DNA of 40,717 nt from Candidatus Caenarcanales bacterium (GTDB lineage Bacteria; Cyanobacteriota; Vampirovibrionia; 2-02-FULL-35-15). Location: assembly GCA_020050435.1 (NCBI GenBank), contig JAGVKQ010000010.1, positions 119,355-160,071 on the forward strand. Direction: 5' to 3'. How positions within the stretch are numbered: position 1 is the first letter of the stretch; the number at the start of each line of letters is the position of its first letter. Positions 33,810 through 40,717 of the stretch are shown one piece after another. The notes below the pieces were generated by a model. That model ran no database searches. It was given only the letters and a program-made list of their open reading frames with translations, and was not told the DNA's origin. The translations under genes and the position numbers were made by a program.

Positions 33810-34673
33810 ATGTCTTCAGGATCAGAATCTATTCATAGCATTCATCTTTCTCCACAGATTGATAAGGGGAATGCAGTTTTATTTGAAAGAGCACCTTTAC
33901 GAAGAGATTCTTTATTCCGTGAGCTTGCAAACATAAGTGTTGATCTCTATCAAATGGCTCTTACAAACAGACCATTTTTTAATATGTTAAGAATGCATCC
34001 TGGCCTCGTATATTTACTTAGAACAAATCCTGAACTGTTAAATGTAGCAATCCAAAACCCTACATTTTTAGATGAATTGATTAATGAACCTCAAAAATTT
34101 ATTAAAAATAAAAATTTACCCAAGGATGAAAAAGCAGATAACCTTTTAGCAAAAAACAAAGTAGATGGATTGGCTAAATCAAAAACAAGAAAGCAAGTAG
34201 CTTCTGAAAAAGCAGATACTTTAAGTAAACAATCCTCAGTAAATAACACTCAATCAAAACAGGTAAGGTTAAGTGTTAATCTTCAGCCTCATAAATTAGA
34301 ATCTGAAGTAATGGCTAAGGCACATGTAGAAAATCCAAATACGGGAATACCTGTGGGAGACTTTAGACAATTAAATAGAAGTCTTATTAAAAATTCTTCT
34401 GCTATACCTCATGATTTAGAGCTTCAGCCTGGGCTAATTACCAATGCTAGGGCTTTTGCTTTAAGTCCTGAGCTTTTAGCTTTGATGAGTGCACAGGCAA
34501 TAGCAACTAGCAGAACTAAGAGACTTTCTATGAGTGGTAATCCAGATGATGATGATTATGAGATAGAAAATGAATCTGAAGAAGCTATTTCAGCTGAAAA
34601 AGAAAATATAAAAGCAATTCATGGGGTAGAAGCTTCAGAGCCTACTCATAAAGTTCATTCTTATATAAAATAG
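33810..34673 (+). CDS. Unknown 287-aa protein, effector-like composition
   Basis: 287 residues with AAAGGA 6 bp before the ATG. A polar start (MSSGSESIHSIHLSPQIDKG) leads to a short helical domain (about 25-100, LRMHPGLVYLLRTNPELLNV), then a long Lys/Ser-rich disordered middle and acidic end (NPDDDDYEIENESEEAISAE). The repeated MHPGLVYLL/TNPELLNVAI/QNPTFLDELI pattern resembles STI1/HOP-type helical repeats (NP dipeptides), a weak match. No signal peptide. Possibly co-transcribed with the 63-aa gene 75 bp downstream. Confidence 0.6.
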   Translation: MSSGSESIHSIHLSPQIDKGNAVLFERAPLRRDSLFRELANISVDLYQMALTNRPFFNMLRMHPGLVYLLRTNPELLNVAIQNPTFLDELINEPQKFIKNKNLPKDEKADNLLAKNKVDGLAKSKTRKQVASEKADTLSKQSSVNNTQSKQVRLSVNLQPHKLESEVMAKAHVENPNTGIPVGDFRQLNRSLIKNSSAIPHDLELQPGLITNARAFALSPELLALMSAQAIATSRTKRLSMSGNPDDDDYEIENESEEAISAEKENIKAIHGVEASEPTHKVHSYIK

Positions 34674-34748
34674 TGCAAATGTACTATCAATAACATTCTT
34701 AACTTCCCTTTTTATTATTAACAACCAAACATTGTAAAGGAAAAATTT

Positions 34749-34940
34749 ATGTCAGCACCAGTAAGTAGCCTGTTGGGAGCTTTTAGTAAGAAACCAATTG
34801 AAGCAATATCTAGAGTTGGTAGGAAATTACCAGAGGTAGTTGCGGATCCGTTAAAAAGTTTAGCGAGAGCTGATAGGGCTTTTAACCAACCCAGCCTATC
34901 ATCAGCTTCTAAAGGGATTAATTTATTAACAGCAGCTTAG
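34749..34940 (+). CDS. Small 63-aa protein
   Basis: 63 residues, AAAGG before the ATG, same strand as and shortly after the 287-aa gene. It is basic, with amphipathic segments (LLGAFSKKPIEAISRVGRKL) and an Ala/Ser-rich end. No membrane helix or Cys; not recognised. The good ribosome-binding site and tandem placement support translation. Confidence 0.55.
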   Translation: MSAPVSSLLGAFSKKPIEAISRVGRKLPEVVADPLKSLARADRAFNQPSLSSASKGINLLTAA

Positions 34941-34951
34941 GATTTAAACCC

Positions 34952-35251
34952 CTATAAACTGTTGATTCGTCTAACAATGTCTTGGTAGACATTTATAACT
35001 GCAAAGAATGTAAACAATGTAATTGGGAGTATAAAAACAACCATATTGAAGCACCATTTTAATGCTTCAGTTACTCTTTTATCATCTTGTTGCGTAGCAA
35101 AAAATACCCAAATAAATGTACAAGGTAGAGCCACTACTGCAAAATAAAAATAAACATTTAATATGTTTTGAGAAGATTGCCAAAAGCTAACACGGAAAAA
35201 ATATAACCAGTTGACGTAAGGTAATTTACTCGTTAATTCAGATAATTCCAT
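34952..35251 (-). CDS. Small two-helix membrane protein
   Basis: 99 residues with two strong hydrophobic helices (about 33-51 and 70-90), separated by a charged loop (FATQQDDKRVTEALKWC), and short polar ends. No motif for a known family. Convergent with the 63-aa gene. The start at 35251 is the only ATG that includes the whole N-terminus; no clear ribosome-binding site. Confidence 0.55.
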   Translation of the reverse strand: MELSELTSKLPYVNWLYFFRVSFWQSSQNILNVYFYFAVVALPCTFIWVFFATQQDDKRVTEALKWCFNMVVFILPITLFTFFAVINVYQDIVRRINSL

Positions 35252-35309
35252 ATAATTAAAGACCCTTCTTTATAGTTATATTGTTCCCTTATTTGGTTAA
35301 AATAATAAG

Positions 35310-36197
35310 TTAAAGATTTGGGTTAACTAATATGTTTGTTTTAACAGCTTTAATGAATCTATATCCTAGTATTTTGTCGCTAAATAGTCTCTCTAAAATG
35401 TTACAAGAATCTAAAAAGTCTTTAATTTGATCATCTTTAAGAAGTTTTGATATTGATTCTAAGTTATTGCTTACATTGTTTCTCCAATGATACATAGTAG
35501 GACAAACATTTGCGCTGACGTCAGATTGTTCGAAATGTACAAAACCGATTTTTGTCATCATCTCAATTTTTTCATTAACTGTACAAAGATGAGCCTTACC
35601 AAAGGTTCTATTTAAAGTATTCATATCTTTTATATAAGAAAATAAATTTTTATAATATTTAAAACCTTCAAGATAATTATGTTTGAAGTTTCCCATAAAA
35701 TCACAAAGCAAAATTTCACCATTGTTTTTTAATATTCTATAGGCTTCTGAAAACAACTTTTTTTTATCTTTTATTAGGTGTGATACTTCCATTATCCAGA
35801 TTGTGTCAAAGGTATTGTCGGGAAAGTTATTATGAAGGATGTCAGCTACTTTAAAATGAACCATGTTGGAGAGTCCTTTTTCTGCACATGCTTTATTTGC
35901 TAGCTCTTCTCCTCTTTCACTTATGGTAATTCCAGTTATTTTTGATTTATACTTTTCGTGAAGATGAAAAGCGGGTTCACCGATTCCACATCCTATATCA
36001 AGTACATTTGAACTTTCATTTAAATTGCCCATTTCAGAGAGCTTGTCTATTAATAATTTTGTACCTGAAATTAAATCTTGGTCATTACTTTGAAAATAAC
36101 CCACATGGAAATCATCACCAAAAATGTGCCTCCAAGAATCTGAGACCATGTTGTAGTGTTCTTTTGCTTCTAACGTTATTATTGAGGATTTATTCAT
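35310..36197 (-). CDS. Class I SAM-dependent methyltransferase
   Basis: 295 residues. SAM-binding motif I is VLDIGCGIGEPAFHL (65-79), the acidic residue after beta-2 follows in ITGITISERG, motif II is FDTIWIMEVSHLI and motif III is LKNNGEILLCDF. The preceding YNMVSDSWRHIFGDDFHVGYF resembles the substrate region of sterol/tocopherol and rebeccamycin-type small-molecule methyltransferases, which begin with a similar HxGYW element. The substrate is therefore probably a lipid or small metabolite, not RNA. It stands alone, divergent from the MBL-fold gene. Confidence 0.88.
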   Translation of the reverse strand: MNKSSIITLEAKEHYNMVSDSWRHIFGDDFHVGYFQSNDQDLISGTKLLIDKLSEMGNLNESSNVLDIGCGIGEPAFHLHEKYKSKITGITISERGEELANKACAEKGLSNMVHFKVADILHNNFPDNTFDTIWIMEVSHLIKDKKKLFSEAYRILKNNGEILLCDFMGNFKHNYLEGFKYYKNLFSYIKDMNTLNRTFGKAHLCTVNEKIEMMTKIGFVHFEQSDVSANVCPTMYHWRNNVSNNLESISKLLKDDQIKDFLDSCNILERLFSDKILGYRFIKAVKTNILVNPNL

Positions 36198-36364
36198 AGT
36201 TTTTATCCAAGTACTACTAACTATAGACTTGAACTATTGTTCTTTTATTAAGATTATTAATAGTACATCATTTTTTCTAGTACTTACTTACTAAATTCTT
36301 TAAGCTTTACTTATTTTTTTTATGATTATGAAATACAATATGTATTCAGAGGATTTAGAGGGAA

Positions 36365-37072
36365 ATGAAAGATATTATTTTAAAACAGTTAGAAGTTGGA
36401 CCAATGGAAAATTTCATTTATTTCATTGGGGATAAAAAAAGTAAAGAAGTTTTAGTTGTTGATCCGGCTTGGGATGTGAATTATTTATTAGAAACAGCTA
36501 ATCAAGAAGGTCTAAAAATAAGTGGTGTTTTAGTTACACATGGACATTCTGATCACACTAATGGTGTTGAAGAGTTATTAAAAAAACTTGACATCCCTGT
36601 TTTTATTAATAAAACAGAAGCAGATTTTTTTAAATTTCCCTGGGGAAATGAAAATGTAAAAAAAGTAGATTCTTTTGAAAAGGTAAAAGTTGGTGAGATT
36701 GAAGTTGAGCTAATTCATACACCAGGACATACTCCTGGGTCTCAATGCTTTTTAGTAGGGGCGCATCATGATACGCCCTTACTAATTGCTGGGGATACGC
36801 TTTTTATTAATGGTTGTGGGAGATGCGATCTTCCTGGAGGTAATGTAGAACAAATGTTTGATACGATCTATCATAAGCTAATGAAGATGGATAGCCAGAC
36901 AGTTATTTTTCCTGGACATAATTATGCTCAAATAAAGTCTGACACATTGGAAAATCAAAAAAAATCAAATCCATACATGCAATATGAAAATCTAATGTCT
37001 TTTGTAAAAAAAAGATTGCCAAGTTTAATTTTATTATTCGGAATAGCGTACAGACCTTTTCTTTATTATTAG
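36365..37072 (+). CDS. Metallo-beta-lactamase-fold hydrolase (glyoxalase II-like)
   Basis: 235 residues, AGAGG before the ATG. Metal ligands are in THGHSDH (58-64), HTPGHTPGSQ, AGDTLF and FPGHNYA, the full set for a dinuclear site. The layout and GRCDLPGG loop fit the small glyoxalase II/YcbL group, possibly a thiol-ester hydrolase or persulfide-handling enzyme. The usual end (NPYMQYENLMSFVKKRLP) is followed by about 17 hydrophobic residues (SLILLFGIAYRPFLYY) directly after an A-rich run. These may be non-native sequence from a lost stop or a frameshift. Confidence 0.9.
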   Translation: MKDIILKQLEVGPMENFIYFIGDKKSKEVLVVDPAWDVNYLLETANQEGLKISGVLVTHGHSDHTNGVEELLKKLDIPVFINKTEADFFKFPWGNENVKKVDSFEKVKVGEIEVELIHTPGHTPGSQCFLVGAHHDTPLLIAGDTLFINGCGRCDLPGGNVEQMFDTIYHKLMKMDSQTVIFPGHNYAQIKSDTLENQKKSNPYMQYENLMSFVKKRLPSLILLFGIAYRPFLYY

Positions 37073-37153
37073 AAGATGAGTTATCAAGCAAAATGAAAAA
37101 GTTTTACATGTCAGCGAGTATGGTTTGAGTTAAAATTATCTTTTGGGGAAATT

Positions 37154-37435
37154 ATGATTACATTAGAGGAAATTAAATTAAAGATTCAGTCAGGCATTGA
37201 TACTGATTTTGTTCAGGTCATTGATCTTAGAGGTGGTGATCATATCCAAGCCATTATTGTTTCAAAAGGTTTTGAGAATAAATCTTTAGTTGAACAACAT
37301 AAAACAATCTATAATATTTTAGATAAAGAAATGAAATCTAATGTTATCCATGCTTTAACTTTAAAAACTTACTCGCCAGCACAATGGGAAAAAATGGGAG
37401 GAAGTGTGAAAATAGGAGTTGATCATCAGATTTAA
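37154..37435 (+). CDS. bolA: BolA-family protein
   Basis: 93 residues. The BolA core is complete: GGDHIQAIIVSKGFENKSLV (27-46), conserved H49 in EQHKTIYNIL, and IHALTLKTYSPAQW (65-78). The GDH motif in the loop is the form seen in BolA2/IbaG-type partners of CGFS glutaredoxins. It should form a [2Fe-2S]-bridged complex with the glutaredoxin encoded 40 bp downstream, serving iron-sulfur trafficking or iron sensing. Confidence 0.93.
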   Translation: MITLEEIKLKIQSGIDTDFVQVIDLRGGDHIQAIIVSKGFENKSLVEQHKTIYNILDKEMKSNVIHALTLKTYSPAQWEKMGGSVKIGVDHQI

Positions 37436-37475
37436 AAGGTCCTTATTTTAGTGAATTATATTTCAGGAGGTAATA

Positions 37476-37814
37476 ATGTTAGATATTGTAGAAGAAATTA
37501 AAAAAGATATAAATGAAAATAAAATAGTACTTTATATAAAAGGTACGAAAGATTCTCCTCAGTGTGGATTCTCTGCTGCAGTGATTGATATTTTTAAATT
37601 TATGGGTGTTCCATTTGAGACAAGAAATGTTTTAGAGAATGCAGGATTGAGAGAAGAAATAAAAAAATATACTAGTTGGAATACCATCCCACAAGTCTTT
37701 ATAGATGGCAAATTTGTTGGTGGGTGTGATATTACTAGAAAACTTTATCAAAATGGTGAATTGCAAAAACTAGTAGAAGATGCCGTGAACCATTCTCAAA
37801 CACCTAATTCTTAA
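37476..37814 (+). CDS. grxD: Monothiol CGFS glutaredoxin (Grx4 type)
   Basis: 112 residues with a near-perfect AGGAGG before the ATG. The active site is CGFS (30-33) in GTKDSPQCGFS. The glutathione-binding WNTIPQVFIDGKFVGGCD stretch (about 69-86) is complete. It binds a glutathione-ligated [2Fe-2S] cluster and passes it on, usually with BolA, which directly precedes it. Its stop overlaps the convergent surface-protein gene by 11 bp. Confidence 0.95.
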   Translation: MLDIVEEIKKDINENKIVLYIKGTKDSPQCGFSAAVIDIFKFMGVPFETRNVLENAGLREEIKKYTSWNTIPQVFIDGKFVGGCDITRKLYQNGELQKLVEDAVNHSQTPNS

Positions 37815-40717
37815 GAATTTTACTTTGTGTTGAGCTGCTAGAATTGTTTCTTTCTTGAATTACTCTTTCAAGTATTGCATCTATTGCTCTTGAGCTTGAG
37901 ATAATCCTTCCTTTGTTTACATCATCAGGAATATCTACAGCCCCAATATCTGCACATTTTGCAGTAGCTACGTTGAATAGCCTTAGACCAGGTCTAATGT
38001 TTGGTAGGATTGTTGATCTGACAATTATTTTTTTCTTATTTTGTTCGTTAATAGCGATTCTGAAACTATCTATGTGAAGACCCTGACTAGGAAGGTAGTT
38101 TAAGTTTGTAAGATATTTATTCTTTTCTTTGATAGTTATTTTTTTATTGTTAATGGTAGCAACTTTACCAAGAATATTTTTTACATTTAAGCTGAGTATT
38201 AAACGTGGGGTTGGCGTTTTAAGTATTTTTACTTTTGCAAATATTGGATCTTTTATGCGTGGGCTAGGAATAGCTTTTCTTGCTTTGCCGGCAAATACTA
38301 CTGTTTCTGCCTCTATAGATAAAGGGATGCTTATGATTGTATCTTTATCTTTTAGTATTGAAATTGATGCTTCACCCTGAGTTATATCTGTAGGGATACT
38401 TAAAGTTGTGACGAGTGTTAGTATCTTTCCTGAATTGGTTTCGAAAACAAAGCTATTGCTGCTTTCATCTTTATCTATTTCTGTGAAGAATGCAAACCCA
38501 GCGATAAAGGTTCTTCCTGAGTTGTCTACGAGTACAGTAGCAAATCTTTCATCAATTAATGAGTCATCAACAATAATATTATTGTCTTGTGGTCTTATTT
38601 CACTTGCAACAGTGCAACTTCTTGGTATCTGAATTGATTGACCAGTTTGATGTGCAATGTCTAAACCAGTTACTTCAGGTAAATTGTAGATTATTCCTAA
38701 ATTGGTAGGTTTAATAGGAATTGGAGAGGTTTCTACTGGAGTAGTGGCAGGATCTACTATTGGTTCATTTGGTGGGTTTATGTTTACAAATACATCTACT
38801 ACTGAGGTTGTATTAGGTGGGATTGAAACTACAATGTTTCCACCACCTGTTCCACCTGAAGTGGAACTTGAAGAACTTGATGAACTTGAAGAGCTTGAAG
38901 AGCTTGATGAACTTGAAGAACTTGATGAACTTGAAGAGCTTGATGAACTTGATGAACTTGATGAACTTGAAGAGCTTGATGAACTTGATGAACTTGATGA
39001 ACTTGAAGAGCTTGATGAGCTTGATGAGCTACTAGATGACCTGGTTAATACAAAGCTTAGTGAGCTTTGACCATCTAAGTCATCAACTGCCTCTATATTA
39101 AAGGAATTGTCTCCTAGTAAAAGATTTGATGTTGTTGTGAATTCACCAGGGGCACCATCAAATAAGATTGTACCTTTTTCTGAAAGTGTTCCACCTACAA
39201 AAGAACCACTACCAGGTGCAGAGAGCTTAAATTTATCAGAGATTCCATTAAGTTTCATTCTTTGAATAGGTCTTCCTTTCGGATGAGTCACTCTTACTTT
39301 TATTTCTACAGTGTCGCCGTTTATTACATCGCCATTAGTAGGTGATAATAATGTTATTTGAGGATAAGCTTTATCTGTACTCGTTGTAACTTCACTTTCA
39401 TTTCCTGCTGCATCTGAGGCATTGATTTTTGCAGGGAGTTCATTGAAAGGAATATCAGTAGTAAATGAAACCAATCTATCTTGATTTGGTGCTTGACCGA
39501 TATGGGAAACTGGAACAATTGTATCGTTAACTTTTACACTAAAGACGGGTGATCCACTTCCATCGACTGTACCACTAATAGTTGCTGTATTTGCACCATT
39601 TTGTTCTGCAATTGCAGTGATAATAGGACTTTCAGTATCTATAAAGAAATTAACTGTTTTGCTTGCAGTATTATTAAATGAATCTGAGGTCTCAATTATT
39701 GCTGTATTTTCTCCATCACTACTATATTGAATATTAGCAGAGAATGTATTTGCTCCGTTTGATCCCATAATAAAGGGTACTGAGTTTCCATTAATTTTTA
39801 AGAAAGAAAGAGTTGAGTCATCAGTTACTGTCCCTGCTACTAATACTCTTCTAGTACCTTTATAAGTTGAATCATCAGGGGAGATAAGCATTATTTCTGG
39901 AGGTGTTGTATCTACTAGAGGAGGTGTCGTGCAAGTATTATTTTTACAAGTTTTGCCATCAGAACATCCAGCATCACTACAACAATTACCAGCTACACAA
40001 GAGCCCTCACACTTAACTTCACCAGTAGAACACATTAGAGGAAGAGGAGTACAAGTATGGTTATTACAAGATTCACTATCAGAACATCCAGCATCAGTAC
40101 AGCAATCTCCAGTAACACAAGAGCCATCACACTTGACTTCATCATCAGAACAAGTTACACCAGAAGTACCTGAAGTACCAGAAGTTCCTGAAGTACCGGA
40201 AGTCCCTGAAGACGTGCAAGTATTACTAGAACAAGATTTGCCATCCATGCAATCATCATTAGAACAACAATTACCAGGGATGCAGCCGTTACCACAATTA
40301 GTCTCGCCAGTAGAACAGCTAGGCACACCAGAAGTAGAAGTACATGATAATTCTCCACAACCAATATTGCAACCATTAACATCTTCAGGAATATTTATAT
40401 AATTACAGCCCTCTTGTGGTGCTGGGCAGGAAGGAGGATTAGGACAGCCAGAAGAAGAACTGGAGGTAGAGGAACAAGTTCTTTCAAAGGTAGTGCAACC
40501 ATGTTCATCAACAATTGAATTACAAGTACAGTCTGAATCTTCTATACAATCAGCAACAGGACAACCATTAGAGCCAGAAGTGGATGAAGAAGTTGAAGAC
40601 TCACCCATAATATCTAAAGTAAAGTTAGCAGATTCAGTATTAAACTTATCAAATTTGTTTTCAACAGTAACTTTAAGATCATATAGACCATTAGGATAAT
40701 CAGCTAAAGAAAGAGTG
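37804..40717 (-). CDS. Large surface/adhesin-like protein with Cys modules, Ig-like domains and poly-Ser (5' end outside window)
   Basis: At least 971 codons. The frame stays open to the right edge (upstream of the ATG at 40608 it reads YPNGLYDLKVTVENKFDKFN, another beta domain), so that ATG is probably internal. Order from the N-terminus: Ser/Thr and Cys-rich part; three modules with the spacing C-x6-C-x3-C-x4-CC-x4-C-x5-C-x4-C (about 40330 down to 39935), the first two separated by five GTS repeats; two or three Ig-like beta-sandwich domains (DTTPPEIMLISPDDS); 59 consecutive Ser (38863-39039); a Gly linker; then a Pro/Thr-rich and beta-rich C-terminal region. No C-terminal sorting motif is seen. 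Probably exported and involved in attachment. Confidence 0.8.
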   Translation of the reverse strand, partial: TLSLADYPNGLYDLKVTVENKFDKFNTESANFTLDIMGESSTSSSTSGSNGCPVADCIEDSDCTCNSIVDEHGCTTFERTCSSTSSSSSGCPNPPSCPAPQEGCNYINIPEDVNGCNIGCGELSCTSTSGVPSCSTGETNCGNGCIPGNCCSNDDCMDGKSCSSNTCTSSGTSGTSGTSGTSGTSGVTCSDDEVKCDGSCVTGDCCTDAGCSDSESCNNHTCTPLPLMCSTGEVKCEGSCVAGNCCSDAGCSDGKTCKNNTCTTPPLVDTTPPEIMLISPDDSTYKGTRRVLVAGTVTDDSTLSFLKINGNSVPFIMGSNGANTFSANIQYSSDGENTAIIETSDSFNNTASKTVNFFIDTESPIITAIAEQNGANTATISGTVDGSGSPVFSVKVNDTIVPVSHIGQAPNQDRLVSFTTDIPFNELPAKINASDAAGNESEVTTSTDKAYPQITLLSPTNGDVINGDTVEIKVRVTHPKGRPIQRMKLNGISDKFKLSAPGSGSFVGGTLSEKGTILFDGAPGEFTTTSNLLLGDNSFNIEAVDDLDGQSSLSFVLTRSSSSSSSSSSSSSSSSSSSSSSSSSSSSSSSSSSSSSSSSSSSSSSSSSSSSSSSSSSSTSGGTGGGNIVVSIPPNTTSVVDVFVNINPPNEPIVDPATTPVETSPIPIKPTNLGIIYNLPEVTGLDIAHQTGQSIQIPRSCTVASEIRPQDNNIIVDDSLIDERFATVLVDNSGRTFIAGFAFFTEIDKDESSNSFVFETNSGKILTLVTTLSIPTDITQGEASISILKDKDTIISIPLSIEAETVVFAGKARKAIPSPRIKDPIFAKVKILKTPTPRLILSLNVKNILGKVATINNKKITIKEKNKYLTNLNYLPSQGLHIDSFRIAINEQNKKKIIVRSTILPNIRPGLRLFNVATAKCADIGAVDIPDDVNKGRIISSSRAIDAILERVIQERNNSSSSTQSKILKN
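38863..39039 (-). repeat. 9-bp minisatellite coding for 59 serines
   Basis: 177 bp of a degenerate 9-bp unit, read on the minus strand as TCAAGYTCW, coding Ser-Ser-Ser each time with both TCN and AGY codons. The codon mixture keeps serine while third positions vary. The length is a multiple of three throughout, and unit gain or loss by slippage would keep the frame. Confidence 0.95.

Noticed and set aside
38702-39070. Rightward frame coding for Leu-Asp/Glu-Leu repeats
   Set aside because: It is the antisense reading of the poly-Ser minisatellite. The minus-strand frame is far longer and has domain structure on both sides.
38863-40212. CRISPR-like array (9-bp repeats and GTS repeats)
   Set aside because: The units are in-frame coding minisatellites without unique spacers; no array of 25-40 bp repeats and no cas gene is present in the window.
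40606-40608. ATG at 40608 as the true start of the surface protein
   Set aside because: The same frame continues without a stop to the right edge and encodes a further beta-domain, and no signal peptide follows this ATG.

Overview
The window is an AT-rich bacterial segment (roughly one third G+C by eye) from an organism with a Gram-negative envelope: it encodes an outer-membrane efflux channel, a periplasmic adaptor and several exported proteins. Many large proteins resemble nothing I can name, and I cannot assign a phylum. A low-GC member of a non-photosynthetic cyanobacterial sister lineage or another candidate phylum is a guess only.

Positions 1-9271 form a heavy-metal island. A leftward operon encodes a TolC-family channel, an adaptor and an RND pump (czcCBA-like), then a SulP anion transporter and the start of a P1B-type metal ATPase. 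It is tightly packed, with three ATGA start/stop overlaps. A CmtR-like ArsR repressor is divergent from it. Next come two tiny exported Cys-rich peptides, a YHS-domain protein and a ZntR/CadR-like MerR regulator with a clear MerR-type operator/promoter.

Positions 9395-12763 hold a serine-recombinase C-terminal fragment, a zinc-ribbon protein and three unrecognised small genes.

Positions 12819-32192 are the accessory core. Large, mostly leftward genes are separated by related intergenic repeats. They include one AAA+ ATPase with intact Walker motifs, two paralogues that have lost both Walker motifs, a 3' remnant of a fourth copy, a GHKL-ATPase/HExxH protein, several unrecognised proteins, an AbiEi/AbiEii toxin-antitoxin pair and a class II Fic protein with tandem promoter/operators. 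Four repeats (A, B, C, D) are built from two left halves and two right halves meeting at a CTCCGCAA core. All four combinations occur, which points to past exchange at the core. This cassette-like arrangement, with the active and dead AAA+ family, is the most interesting part of the window.

Positions 32341-40717 look more like ordinary chromosome: DoxX, an HNH nuclease, two small unknowns, a methyltransferase, a metallo-beta-lactamase-fold hydrolase, a BolA/CGFS-glutaredoxin pair, and a large surface-type protein. That protein has three Cys-rich modules, Ig-like domains and 59 consecutive serines, and its reading frame runs off the right edge.
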